A DNA stretch of 64,000 bases, taken from contig JAFKJY010000046.1 in the NCBI GenBank assembly GCA_017305835.1, positions 1 through 64,000 on the forward strand, written 5' to 3'. Shown here one piece after another: positions 55,446 through 63,453 of this stretch; positions within the stretch are counted from its first letter, which is position 1, and every line of letters begins with the position of its first letter. This DNA is from Hyphomicrobiales bacterium. Its GTDB lineage: Bacteria; Pseudomonadota; Alphaproteobacteria; Rhizobiales; Rhizobiaceae. The notes under the pieces are model-generated. The model had not been told where the DNA came from. It saw only the letters and a program-made list of their open reading frames with translations, and did not search any database. Position numbers and translations under genes: made by a program.

Positions 55446-55462
55446 CCGTGTATGATGCACGG
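55446..55462. promoter_or_regulatory. MarR operator site 2
   Basis: CCGTGTATGATGCACGG repeats site 1 with one arm base changed. It ends just before the ribosome site of the FAD monooxygenase gene, so binding would block it directly. Confidence 0.75.
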
Positions 55463-55473
55463 AGATGGGCAAT

Positions 55474-56832
55474 ATGACCGACGTGCTGATCGTGGGAGCC
55501 GGACCGACCGGCCTGACGCTGGGGATCGATCTGCGACGCTCCGGTGTCGATGTACGGCTGATCGAGCGCCTTCCCGAGCGGGTCTTCGCCTCCAAGGGCA
55601 AGGGATTGCAGCCGCGCACGCTGGAGGTGTTCGACACGCTCGGCATCATCGACGAGGTGATGGCGGCGTCTTCGGACTATCCGGTGATCCGCGCCTATGC
55701 CGGCGACAGGGTGGTGCGCGAGCAGCGGATGAGCGAGCTGAGCGCGCCGACGAGCGAGGTGCCCTATCCGAACCTGCGCATGCTGCCGCAATGGCGCACG
55801 GAGGATATCCTGGCAGAGCGCTTTGCGGCGCTGGGCGGCGACATCGAGCGCGGCGTGGCGCTGGAGCGGCTGGCGCAGGACGAGAGCGGCGTGACGGCCG
55901 GGCTCAGCACCGGCGAGACGCTGCGCGCGGCCTGGCTCGTCGGCGCCGATGGCGGGCACAGCACCGCCCGCCGCGCGGTCGGCATCGGCCTCGTCGGCGA
56001 CACGCCGCCGCTCGATCGCATCGCAATAGCGGACCTCCGCGCCAGCGGCCTCGACCGGACCTGGTGGCACGCCTGGGCCAAGGGGCCGGGCGAGGTGGCG
56101 AGCCTGTGCCCGCTGCCGGGTACCGACGCATTCCAGATGACGGCGACGTTGCCGGCCGACGGCGAGCCGGAGCTGAGCCTCGCAGCCTTCCAGGCGCTGC
56201 TCGACGCGCGCTCGGGGCGGACGGACATCGTGCTCTCCGACATGGGCTGGGCCTCGCTCTACCGGCCGAACATCCGCATGGCCGAGCATTTCCGCGCCGG
56301 CCGCGTACTCCTCGCGGGCGACGCCGTGCATGTCCATCCGCCGGCAGGCGGCCAGGGCCTCAACACCGGCGTGCAGGACGCGCACAATCTGGGCTGGAAG
56401 CTCGCAGCCGTGCTCGCCGGCGCGCCTGATGGCCTGCTCGACACCTATGAGGAGGAGCGGCTGCCCATTGCCGCGCATGTGCTCGGCCTCAGCGAGAAGC
56501 TGCTGCGCAAGGGCTTCGCCGGCGATCCCGACGCGCTCGAGCGCAGCGCGGACGAACGGCAGTTGACGCTGACCTACCGCGGCAGCTCGCTCTGCGCCGG
56601 GCAGGGCAGCGGCGGGTTGCGGCCCGGCGACCGCATGCCCGACGGGGTGACGCCGGACGGCCGGCGCATCTTCGAGCTATTGCGCGATCCCGGCTTCGCG
56701 GTGCTGGAACGCGACGGCCATGTCTTCGTCGTGCGCCCGGATGGCTACATCGGCGGCATCTTCGGGACGCGCGCCGAGGCCGGGACGTATATCGCGAGCA
56801 TCGGCCGCCATGGTCGCCCGATACGCGGGTGA
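55474..56832 (+). CDS. FAD-dependent aromatic-ring monooxygenase
   Basis: A 452-residue flavin hydroxylase of the PHBH/MhpA class. FAD contacts are DVLIVGAGPTGLTLGIDLR at the N-terminus, the DG motif WLVGADGGHSTARRAVG and the GD motif VLLAGDAVHVHPPAGGQGLN. These enzymes use NAD(P)H and oxygen to hydroxylate aromatic acids or phenols. ATG at 55474 has ACGGAG at the proper distance; 55465 is the alternative. Controlled by the adjacent MarR protein. Confidence 0.93.
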   Translation: MTDVLIVGAGPTGLTLGIDLRRSGVDVRLIERLPERVFASKGKGLQPRTLEVFDTLGIIDEVMAASSDYPVIRAYAGDRVVREQRMSELSAPTSEVPYPNLRMLPQWRTEDILAERFAALGGDIERGVALERLAQDESGVTAGLSTGETLRAAWLVGADGGHSTARRAVGIGLVGDTPPLDRIAIADLRASGLDRTWWHAWAKGPGEVASLCPLPGTDAFQMTATLPADGEPELSLAAFQALLDARSGRTDIVLSDMGWASLYRPNIRMAEHFRAGRVLLAGDAVHVHPPAGGQGLNTGVQDAHNLGWKLAAVLAGAPDGLLDTYEEERLPIAAHVLGLSEKLLRKGFAGDPDALERSADERQLTLTYRGSSLCAGQGSGGLRPGDRMPDGVTPDGRRIFELLRDPGFAVLERDGHVFVVRPDGYIGGIFGTRAEAGTYIASIGRHGRPIRG

Positions 56833-56850
56833 CGATAGCACCTGGGCCCC

Positions 56851-57384
56851 TCAGGCGCCCCACGCCTTCTTCGCGAACTCGACGAACTCCAGGAGAACGC
56901 CGTCGGGGTCGCGGAAGCAGACGACGCGCAGGCGCGTGACGCCGAGCAGAACGTCGGTGGGAGGCGACACGAGAGGCACGCCATGCTGCTCGAGCCGCTC
57001 GAGGTGTTCCTCGAGGTTGTCGACCTCGAACGCGACACGCGCGAGGCCGATGTTGCGGGCGGACCGTTCCACCGGCGGGGCCGGATCCTTCCACTCCAGG
57101 AGGTCTATGTAGGGACCTCTTGCGCTCGATCCGAAGTAGAGAAAGCATCCCCGGTATTCGCCCGTACCCTCGAAGCCGAGCGCCGCTGCGATCGCGGGGC
57201 CGTCATTCGGACCGGATCGACCTTCCCCCGGCCGCATTCCCGCCCGCGATGGTCCGTCGCTGTTTCCTGCCGCGTCCGTCCGCGCGCTCGAACTCGTGAG
57301 CGGATGCAGCCCGACCACCTTGGTATAGAAGTCGTAGGACCTGTCGAAGTCGGAACAGACGACGTTGAAGTGGAAGAAGCGCAT
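56851..57384 (-). CDS. VOC (glyoxalase/dioxygenase fold) protein
   Basis: A 177-residue protein with two VOC-type half domains. MRFFHFNVVCSDFDRSYDFY starts the first; IGLARVAFEVDNLEEHLERL and RLRVVCFRDPDGVLLEFVEF form the second, with a terminal Glu suitable as metal ligand. Glyoxalase, dioxygenase or isomerase activity are all possible. It ends the maoC-sdr-voc operon on the minus strand. Confidence 0.87.
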   Translation of the reverse strand: MRFFHFNVVCSDFDRSYDFYTKVVGLHPLTSSSARTDAAGNSDGPSRAGMRPGEGRSGPNDGPAIAAALGFEGTGEYRGCFLYFGSSARGPYIDLLEWKDPAPPVERSARNIGLARVAFEVDNLEEHLERLEQHGVPLVSPPTDVLLGVTRLRVVCFRDPDGVLLEFVEFAKKAWGA

Positions 57385-57414
57385 GTGCGGCCTCGTTCGT
57401 TGCGGGTTGGCGTC

Positions 57415-58245
57415 TCAGGCGTACTTGCCGTCGCGGTCGATGTGGATGCCCGGCCCGAGCGCGTAGCCGCCGTCGAGGAGGATGGTCTCGCCGGTCATGT
57501 AGGCGCAGGCGGGCGAGGCCATGAAGGCGATCATCGCGGCCACCTCCTCGGGCGTGCCGGCACGTCCGAGCGGCACAGATTCCGCGGCGAGCCTGCCGAT
57601 GATCGAGGCGTCTCCGTCGAGCTCGGCGTCGACGAGGCCGGACGTGTCGATCATGCCCGGCGCGACGGCGTTCACCGTGATGCGGTGCTCGGCCCATTCG
57701 AGCGCCAGCGCACGCGTCAGGGCGATCACCCCGGCCCGGGCGCTGACGGCGTGGGCGAGGCCGCGTGACGGCCGGATCGCGGCCGCCGTCACCACGTTGA
57801 CGATCCGCCCCCCGGCCTGCCGGGCGATGGCCGCGGCCGCGAAGGCCTGGCTGCAGATGAACGTCCCGGTCAGATTGAGGTCGACGACCGAGCGCCACGC
57901 GTTGACGGATATGTCGATCGCGAGCTTCGGAAACTGGCCTCCGGCGTTGTTGACCAGGATGTCGAGCCCGCCCCAGCTTTCGCTCAGGCTGGCGAACGCT
58001 CCGGCGACGGCTTCCTGGTTGCGGATGTCGGCGACGCACAGGGTCGATTCGACGCCCGCCTGCCGGATCTCCTGCACGGTCTCCTCGAGCGTCTCCCGTG
58101 TCCTGCCCAGCACGGCGACGTGCGCGCCCTGGCTGGCGAACCGGCGGGCCGTCGCCCGTCCGATTCCGGTTCCGCCTCCGGTGACGAGGACGCGGGCGCC
58201 TTCCAGCCCGGACGCGTTCGAGGCAGCTTCGCCGACCGCCGTCAC
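57415..58245 (-). CDS. SDR family oxidoreductase
   Basis: A 276-residue NAD(P)-dependent dehydrogenase. The cofactor motif is VTGGGTGIGRATA, followed by NNAGGQFPK. The usual catalytic Tyr of YxxxK is not seen: the site reads SRGLAHAVSARAGVIAL, where YxAxK would be expected. TGETILLDGGYAL is the normal end. The GTG start overlaps the maoC stop (GTGA). It may be a 2,4-dienoyl-CoA reductase type, which tolerates loss of the Tyr. Confidence 0.86.
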   Translation of the reverse strand: MTAVGEAASNASGLEGARVLVTGGGTGIGRATARRFASQGAHVAVLGRTRETLEETVQEIRQAGVESTLCVADIRNQEAVAGAFASLSESWGGLDILVNNAGGQFPKLAIDISVNAWRSVVDLNLTGTFICSQAFAAAAIARQAGGRIVNVVTAAAIRPSRGLAHAVSARAGVIALTRALALEWAEHRITVNAVAPGMIDTSGLVDAELDGDASIIGRLAAESVPLGRAGTPEEVAAMIAFMASPACAYMTGETILLDGGYALGPGIHIDRDGKYA

Positions 58246-58721
58246 GACGCGACGCTCCGGGCAGGCTCGGCGTCGGCGCGGACCAGCAGCGCGACCGCCT
58301 GTGCCACGCAGGCCGGCTTGTCGCCCCCCTCGATCTCGAGCACGCATTTGAGCTCGACGCGAACGCCGTGCGGCGTCTCGTCCACCGACTCGACCGCGAC
58401 ATGGGCGCGGAGCCTGGAGTTGACCGGCACCGGCGCCGGGAAACGGACGCGGTCGAAGCCGTAGTTCATGCGCATCGAGAGCCCGTCGAAATCGAGGATC
58501 GGGTCGAGGAAGATCGAAAGCAGCGACAGGGTGAGGTAGCCGTGTGCGATGGTGGCGCCATAGGGGCCGGCCTTCGCGCGCTCGGCGTCGACATGGATCC
58601 ACTGATGGTCGTCGATAGCATCGGCGAACCGGTCGATCCGGTCCTGATCGACCGTCAGCCAGTCGCTGACCGAGAGGTCCCGGCCGACCTTGTCGGCGAG
58701 TTGATCGACATGTAGCTTCAT
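58242..58721 (-). CDS. MaoC-like (R)-specific hydratase family protein
   Basis: A 159-residue hot-dog-fold protein. The hydratase motif is RFADAIDDHQWIHVDAERAK (catalytic Asp and His), followed by GPYGATIAHGYLTLSLLSIF. Members hydrate (R)-enoyl-CoAs. The stop overlaps the SDR start. First gene of the maoC-sdr-voc operon, divergent from the TetR gene. Confidence 0.9.
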   Translation of the reverse strand: MKLHVDQLADKVGRDLSVSDWLTVDQDRIDRFADAIDDHQWIHVDAERAKAGPYGATIAHGYLTLSLLSIFLDPILDFDGLSMRMNYGFDRVRFPAPVPVNSRLRAHVAVESVDETPHGVRVELKCVLEIEGGDKPACVAQAVALLVRADAEPARSVAS

Positions 58722-58860
58722 TCATCCGTCTCCGACACCGCAACGTCCGGCAGGGCCTTCCCACCGCGCCTGCGGACGCGCCCAGCCGGGCTGCAGTTCC
58801 CCACAGGCATGATCGATGGAAGGATGGTCCGAACGGTGATAGCGTATGCACAATCGATCT

Positions 58861-58933
58861 CATTAGACAAGCGTTATCATTATGTGGCAGATTTTCATGA
58901 GACAATCAATGTCATTAGAAGACAAGCGTCATG
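58861..58933. promoter_or_regulatory. Repeated TetR operator candidates
   Basis: CATTAGACAAGCGTTATCAT at 58861-58880 and CATTAGAAGACAAGCGTCAT at 58913-58932 share CATTAGA and GACAAGCGT with the same order. GACAA-GCG-TTATC is an imperfect palindrome. They lie in the 244-bp gap between maoC and the divergent tetR, so both directions are probably controlled here. Confidence 0.6.
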
Positions 58934-58965
58934 CAAGCCGCGATGCATGCTAGGATCCACCGACG

Positions 58966-59694
58966 ATGGCAATTCCTGTTGAGGGCGAGGGCAAGGACAT
59001 GACGCAAGGAACGACGACCGAAGACGGCAAGCCGCTGGCGCTGCGGGCCCGCAAGCAGCGCCGCGCCCGGCTGCAGGCGATGGAAGTCGCGAGCCGCATC
59101 TTTCGCGAGCGGGGCTTCGACCAGGCAACGCTCGAGGAGATCGCCGACCAGGCGGATATGTCCGTGAGTTCGCTGTTGCGGTATTTCGGCAGCAAGGAGC
59201 AGCTTGCGCTCGCCCACCACATCGATCACCTCGAATCGTGCCGGCTCCACCTCGCCGACGACAGCAAGCCGGTCGTGGAGCGCTGGCGCAAGTTCATCGT
59301 CGACCAGGCGATGTCGCTGCGCTCGTTCGACAGCTACAACGAGGAGCGGCGGCTGATCGTCTCCGTGCCCGGCCTGCTCCGGCTCCTCTCGCGCATCCAG
59401 CTCGACCAGCAGGACGACCTGGCGAAGGCCTTCGCCGCGGAAGCCGGCGTCGACCCCGACGAGGATCTCTACGGCCGGCTTCTCGCGGCCCTCCTCGTCG
59501 CCGGCAACGAGGCCGTCTACATCCAGTGGCTCCGGTCGGGCGGCCAGGGCGACCTGGCGGAGATGTGCCTCGCCGTCGTCGATTTCGTCGCGATGCGCCT
59601 CGGCTCACGGGCCGACACGGCGGCGCAGGTCCCGTCGCTTTTCCGGGCGAGGCCGCCGGCGCCGCAGGCAAAGGCGCGCAGCCGGCGTTCCTGA
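58966..59694 (+). CDS. TetR family transcriptional regulator
   Basis: A 242-residue repressor. The helix-turn-helix is at about residues 32-80: MEVASRIFRERGFDQATLEE and IADQADMSVSSLLRYFGSKE. The C-terminal ligand domain is all helical. An ATG at 58999 (MTQGTT) may be the true start, as GAGGGCGAGGGC lies before it. It is divergent from the maoC-sdr-voc operon. Confidence 0.9.
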   Translation: MAIPVEGEGKDMTQGTTTEDGKPLALRARKQRRARLQAMEVASRIFRERGFDQATLEEIADQADMSVSSLLRYFGSKEQLALAHHIDHLESCRLHLADDSKPVVERWRKFIVDQAMSLRSFDSYNEERRLIVSVPGLLRLLSRIQLDQQDDLAKAFAAEAGVDPDEDLYGRLLAALLVAGNEAVYIQWLRSGGQGDLAEMCLAVVDFVAMRLGSRADTAAQVPSLFRARPPAPQAKARSRRS

Positions 59695-59839
59695 CCTCGG
59701 GCCATGTGCTACAGATTGACGCTCGCAAGCAATTGACATCGAGACACTTTTGAAAGTCACTTGCTTTTTAGAGGCATTCGTGCGATGTGATCGGCTGCCG
59801 TGACCTGAATGGGCCGGCAGTGACCGGTGGGAGGGCACA

Positions 59840-61345
59840 ATGTACAAGCAGGCGATAGTTCTGTTGCTGGCCGCGACGTCGCTCGCGGCCGGAGCCGTGG
59901 TTGCGGAAGCGGGAGGAGAGATCAAGGTCGGCGTCACGCTGGCCCCGACGTCGTTCGACCCGATCGTCGGGACGTCCGGCGGCGACGCGATGTCGCTGTA
60001 TCCGCTCTACGACCGGCTGATCAATTTCGACCCCGAGACGCTGGCGCCGGCGCCAGGCCTCGCGACCGCATGGACCTACACCGAGCCGCAGGTCCTGACG
60101 CTGACGCTGCGGGAGGGCGTGACCTTCCAGGACGGCACGCCGTTCGACGCGGCCGCCGTCAAGTTCAACCTCGATCGCGCCATATCGCTGCCGAAGTCGA
60201 CGGTGAAGACCGACCTCGGCGGCATCAATTCGGTGGAGGTCGTCTCGCCCCGTGAGGTGAAGATCAACCTCAACAAGCCCGACGCCGCGCTGGTGCTGAC
60301 GCTGGCGGACCGCGCCGGGATGATGGTGTCGCCCGCAGCCGTCGAGAAGTGGGGCGATGCCTACGGCCAGCATCCGGTCGGGACCGGCCCGTTCAACTTC
60401 GTCGAGTACGCCCCGGGCGACCGGATGGTGGTGGCGAAGAACGCCAACTACTGGCAGAAGGACCAGCCGTCGCTGGACCGGATCACCTTCCGCTACTTCA
60501 CCGACCAGCAGACCGCCACCAACGCCCTCAAGGCGCGCGAGACCGACCTGCAGCTCAACGTGCCGGCGGCGGACGTGGCGCCGCTGAAGGCCGTCTCCGA
60601 CCTCGATGTCGTCAGCCGCGCGTCGCTGCTGACCGAAGGCTGCTACTTCAATTTCTCGCGGGAGCCGTTCAGCAACGTCGTCGCACGCCAGGCGATCGCC
60701 TCGGCCATCGACCGCCAGGCGCTGAGCAACCTGCTCACCTTCGGGCTCGCGGTGCCGACGAGCCAGGTCTTCCCGAACGGCTACTGGGCGACCGATGCCA
60801 ACCTCGCGAACCCGTTCCCGTTCGACGCCGCGAAGGCGAAGGCGCTCCTCGCCGAGGCCGGGCACCCGAACGGGCTGGAGATCAAGGGCATCGCCTTCCA
60901 GGGCACGAGCGAGGTCCGCAAGGCGCAGATCATCCAGGAGCAGCTCAAGGCCGTCGGCGTCAACATGACGCTCGACGTCACCGACATCCCGACGGCGGCG
61001 AAGTCGTTCTTCACCGACAAGACCTACGACATGATCTGCTCGAGCTGGAGCGGCCGGCCCGACCCGAGCCAGACCGCGGAGAGCCTGTTCTCGCCCAAGT
61101 CGTTCTTCAACGCCGGCGGCTATCTCGCGCCCGGCATGGACGTCGCGCTCTCCGAGGCTTCCTCCGCGCAGGACCCATCGAAGCGGGCCGCGGCCTTCGG
61201 CAAGGTCTCCGCACTCAACCAGCAATACGTGATCTGGCTGCCCCTGCTGAGCCAGCCGAACAACACGGCGATCTACAAGAACATCCACGGGCTCGTTCCG
61301 AACTTCTACGGCAAGATCGATGTCTCGTTCCTGTCGCGGGACTGA
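59840..61345 (+). CDS. Peptide/opine ABC substrate-binding protein (DppA/OppA type)
   Basis: A 501-residue periplasmic protein. The signal peptide is LLLAATSLAAGAVVAEAGG, and the SBP_bac_5 features are LAPTSFDPIVGTSGGD, LTLREGVTFQDGTPFDAAAV and NYWQKDQPSLDRITFRYF. GGGAGGGCACA precedes the ATG at 59840. It heads a Dpp-type transporter operon, followed by two ATPases and a permease. Confidence 0.93.
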   Translation: MYKQAIVLLLAATSLAAGAVVAEAGGEIKVGVTLAPTSFDPIVGTSGGDAMSLYPLYDRLINFDPETLAPAPGLATAWTYTEPQVLTLTLREGVTFQDGTPFDAAAVKFNLDRAISLPKSTVKTDLGGINSVEVVSPREVKINLNKPDAALVLTLADRAGMMVSPAAVEKWGDAYGQHPVGTGPFNFVEYAPGDRMVVAKNANYWQKDQPSLDRITFRYFTDQQTATNALKARETDLQLNVPAADVAPLKAVSDLDVVSRASLLTEGCYFNFSREPFSNVVARQAIASAIDRQALSNLLTFGLAVPTSQVFPNGYWATDANLANPFPFDAAKAKALLAEAGHPNGLEIKGIAFQGTSEVRKAQIIQEQLKAVGVNMTLDVTDIPTAAKSFFTDKTYDMICSSWSGRPDPSQTAESLFSPKSFFNAGGYLAPGMDVALSEASSAQDPSKRAAAFGKVSALNQQYVIWLPLLSQPNNTAIYKNIHGLVPNFYGKIDVSFLSRD

Positions 61346-61423
61346 CGTCCTGTCGCGCGATGTTCGCGGATGCCCCTGCCCGCCGGGCGAGGGCATCCGT
61401 TTCCCACCCATCCTCCGGGGCTG

Positions 61424-62443
61424 ATGCGGACGACGATGATGGCGGAGAGACCGGCGCTCGTCGTCCGCAACCTCGAGGTCAGCTTCCTCACCGTCGACGG
61501 TGAAGTCCAGGCCGTTCGGGACGTGTCCTTCGAGGTCGGGCGCGGCGAGATCGTCGGCCTCGTCGGGGAGAGCGGCAGCGGCAAGTCTGCCACCGCGCTT
61601 GCGATCATGGGATTGCTTCCCGTCGTGTCGAGCCGCGTGCGCGGGTCCGCCATGGTCTCCGGCGTCGACATGCTCGCGCTCTCGCCGCGACAGCTCGCCA
61701 GGGTCCGCGGGCGCGACATGGGCATGATCTTCCAGGAGCCGATGTCGGCGCTCGATCCGCTCTTCCGCATCGGCGACCAGATCGCCGAGACCGTCCGCGC
61801 GCACCAGCGGGTCTCGCGGCGGGCGGCGGCCGCGCGCGCGGTGGAGATCCTGGGCGAGGTCGGCATCCCCGACGCCGCGTCGCGCAGCCGGGCCTATCCG
61901 CACCAGCTCTCCGGCGGCATGCGGCAGAGGGTGATGATCGCGATGGCGCTCGTCTCCGAGCCCGCCGTGCTGATCGCCGACGAGCCGACGACCGCCCTCG
62001 ACGTCACCGTCCAGGCGCAGATCCTCGGCCTGCTGCGGCGCCTCAGCCGGGACCACGGCACCGCCGTCGTGCTGATCACGCACGATCTCGGCGTCGTGGC
62101 GGAGACCTGCTCCAGGATCCACGTCATGTATTCCGGCGAGATCGTCGAGGCATGCGGCGTGGACGAAGCCCTTCTCGCCCCGGAGCACCCCTACACCTCG
62201 GCGCTGATCCAGTGCATCCCGCGCGCCGGGCGCCACCGGCAACCGCTCCATTCGATCCCGCGGCGGCGCGGCTCGTCCCCCGACGTGCGGCCCTCTGGCT
62301 GCCGTTTCCTGCCGCGTTGCGCCCACGCAGCCGAGATCTGCAAGGCGCCGCAGCCTCTTCTGGACCTAGGCGACCGGGCCGTGCGCTGCGTCCGTCACGA
62401 CCAGCTCGCCCTTCCCGGCGCCGTCGAGCGGGTGCCGCAATGA
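61424..62443 (+). CDS. Dipeptide-type ABC transporter ATPase (DppD-like)
   Basis: A 339-residue ATPase. Walker [15 protein letters not shown], signature [16 protein letters not shown], Walker [17 protein letters not shown]. The C-terminal oligopeptide-ATPase Cys-rich end is present: [15 protein letters not shown]. Start ATG at 61424, with 61436 as another option. It overlaps the next ATPase by 4 bp. Confidence 0.93.
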   Translation: MRTTMMAERPALVVRNLEVSFLTVDGEVQAVRDVSFEVGRGEIVGLVGESGSGKSATALAIMGLLPVVSSRVRGSAMVSGVDMLALSPRQLARVRGRDMGMIFQEPMSALDPLFRIGDQIAETVRAHQRVSRRAAAARAVEILGEVGIPDAASRSRAYPHQLSGGMRQRVMIAMALVSEPAVLIADEPTTALDVTVQAQILGLLRRLSRDHGTAVVLITHDLGVVAETCSRIHVMYSGEIVEACGVDEALLAPEHPYTSALIQCIPRAGRHRQPLHSIPRRRGSSPDVRPSGCRFLPRCAHAAEICKAPQPLLDLGDRAVRCVRHDQLALPGAVERVPQ

Positions 62444-63453
62444 CGGGCCTCCTTCAAGACGGCGCCATGCCCGCTGGTCCGCTCCTCTCGGTCGATGCGC
62501 TCTGCGTCCAGTTCGACCTGCCGGGGGCGAAGGCGACGCTCAAGGCGGTCGACGGGGTCTCCTTCGAGATCGGCAGGGGCGAGATCTTCGGCCTGATCGG
62601 CGAGTCCGGGTCGGGCAAGTCGAGCGTCGCGCGCGCCATCATGCGGCTTGCGCCGATCGCGGCGGGCGCGATCACGCTCGCCGGGACGCGGCTCGACCAG
62701 TTGCAGGGGCGGGAGCTGAGGCGGCATCGCCGGCGCGTGCAGATGGTGTTCCAGGATTCCAGCGATTCGCTCGATCCCCGCATGACCGTGCGCCAGGCGA
62801 TCGCGGAGCCGCTGCGCATGCAGGACGCGCCCCCGGCCGACGCCGGCGGCCTCGTCGCCAGCCTGATCCAGCGCGTCGGGCTGGACGAGAGCCATCTCGA
62901 CCGCAAGCCGCACACGCTGTCCGGCGGGCAGAAGCAGCGGGTCAACATCGCCAGGGCCCTGGCGCTCAGCCCGGAGCTGCTCGTGTGCGACGAGGCGGTA
63001 TCGGCCCTCGACGTCTCCGTGCAGGCCGGGATCATCAACCTCCTGCTGTCCCTGCAGCAGGAGCTCGGGATTTCCGTGCTTTTCATCTCGCATGATCTCG
63101 GCGTCGTCGCCCACCTCGCCGACCGCGTCGGCGTGATGTATCTGGGGCGGCTGGCGGAGGTGGCGAGCGCGGAGGCCCTCACCTCGCGTCCGCGCCACCC
63201 CTATACCGAGGCGCTGCTCGCCGCCGAGCCGGAGCCCAGGCCGTCCACCCATCGCGCGGCCCGCCCGCCCTTGATCGCCGGCGAGGTGCCGAGCGCCGCC
63301 AACCCGCCGTCCGGCTGCAGGTTCCGCACCCGCTGCCGCTACGTGCGGGAACGCTGCGCCGCCGAGCAGCCACCGTTGCGGCCCGTCGACGGCGGCGGCC
63401 TCGTGGCGTGCCACTTCGCCGAGGAGCTCGTGCTCGAGGGGAGGCGCGCTTGA
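62440..63453 (+). CDS. Dipeptide-type ABC transporter ATPase (DppF-like)
   Basis: A 337-residue ATPase. Walker [15 protein letters not shown], signature LSGGQKQRVNIARALAL, Walker B LLVCDEAVSALDVSVQ. The Cys-rich end reads GCRFRTRCRYVRERC. In Walker B the usual DEP is DEA, a small variation common in DppF proteins. Pairs with the DppD-like protein. Start overlaps the preceding stop (ATGA). Confidence 0.93.
   Translation: MTGLLQDGAMPAGPLLSVDALCVQFDLPGAKATLKAVDGVSFEIGRGEIFGLIGESGSGKSSVARAIMRLAPIAAGAITLAGTRLDQLQGRELRRHRRRVQMVFQDSSDSLDPRMTVRQAIAEPLRMQDAPPADAGGLVASLIQRVGLDESHLDRKPHTLSGGQKQRVNIARALALSPELLVCDEAVSALDVSVQAGIINLLLSLQQELGISVLFISHDLGVVAHLADRVGVMYLGRLAEVASAEALTSRPRHPYTEALLAAEPEPRPSTHRAARPPLIAGEVPSAANPPSGCRFRTRCRYVRERCAAEQPPLRPVDGGGLVACHFAEELVLEGRRA

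Noticed and set aside
53872..56478. An 868-residue open frame on the minus strand
   Set aside because: It covers the DapA-family gene, marR and the monooxygenase in the wrong frame. The real genes have clear motifs and ribosome sites.
59733..59761. Sigma-70-type promoter with TTGACA before the DppA-like gene
   Set aside because: A good -35 hexamer is present but no convincing -10 hexamer stands 16-18 bp downstream.
59768..62326. An 852-residue open frame on the minus strand
   Set aside because: Antisense shadow of the Dpp binding protein and ATPase genes, which have clear domain motifs.
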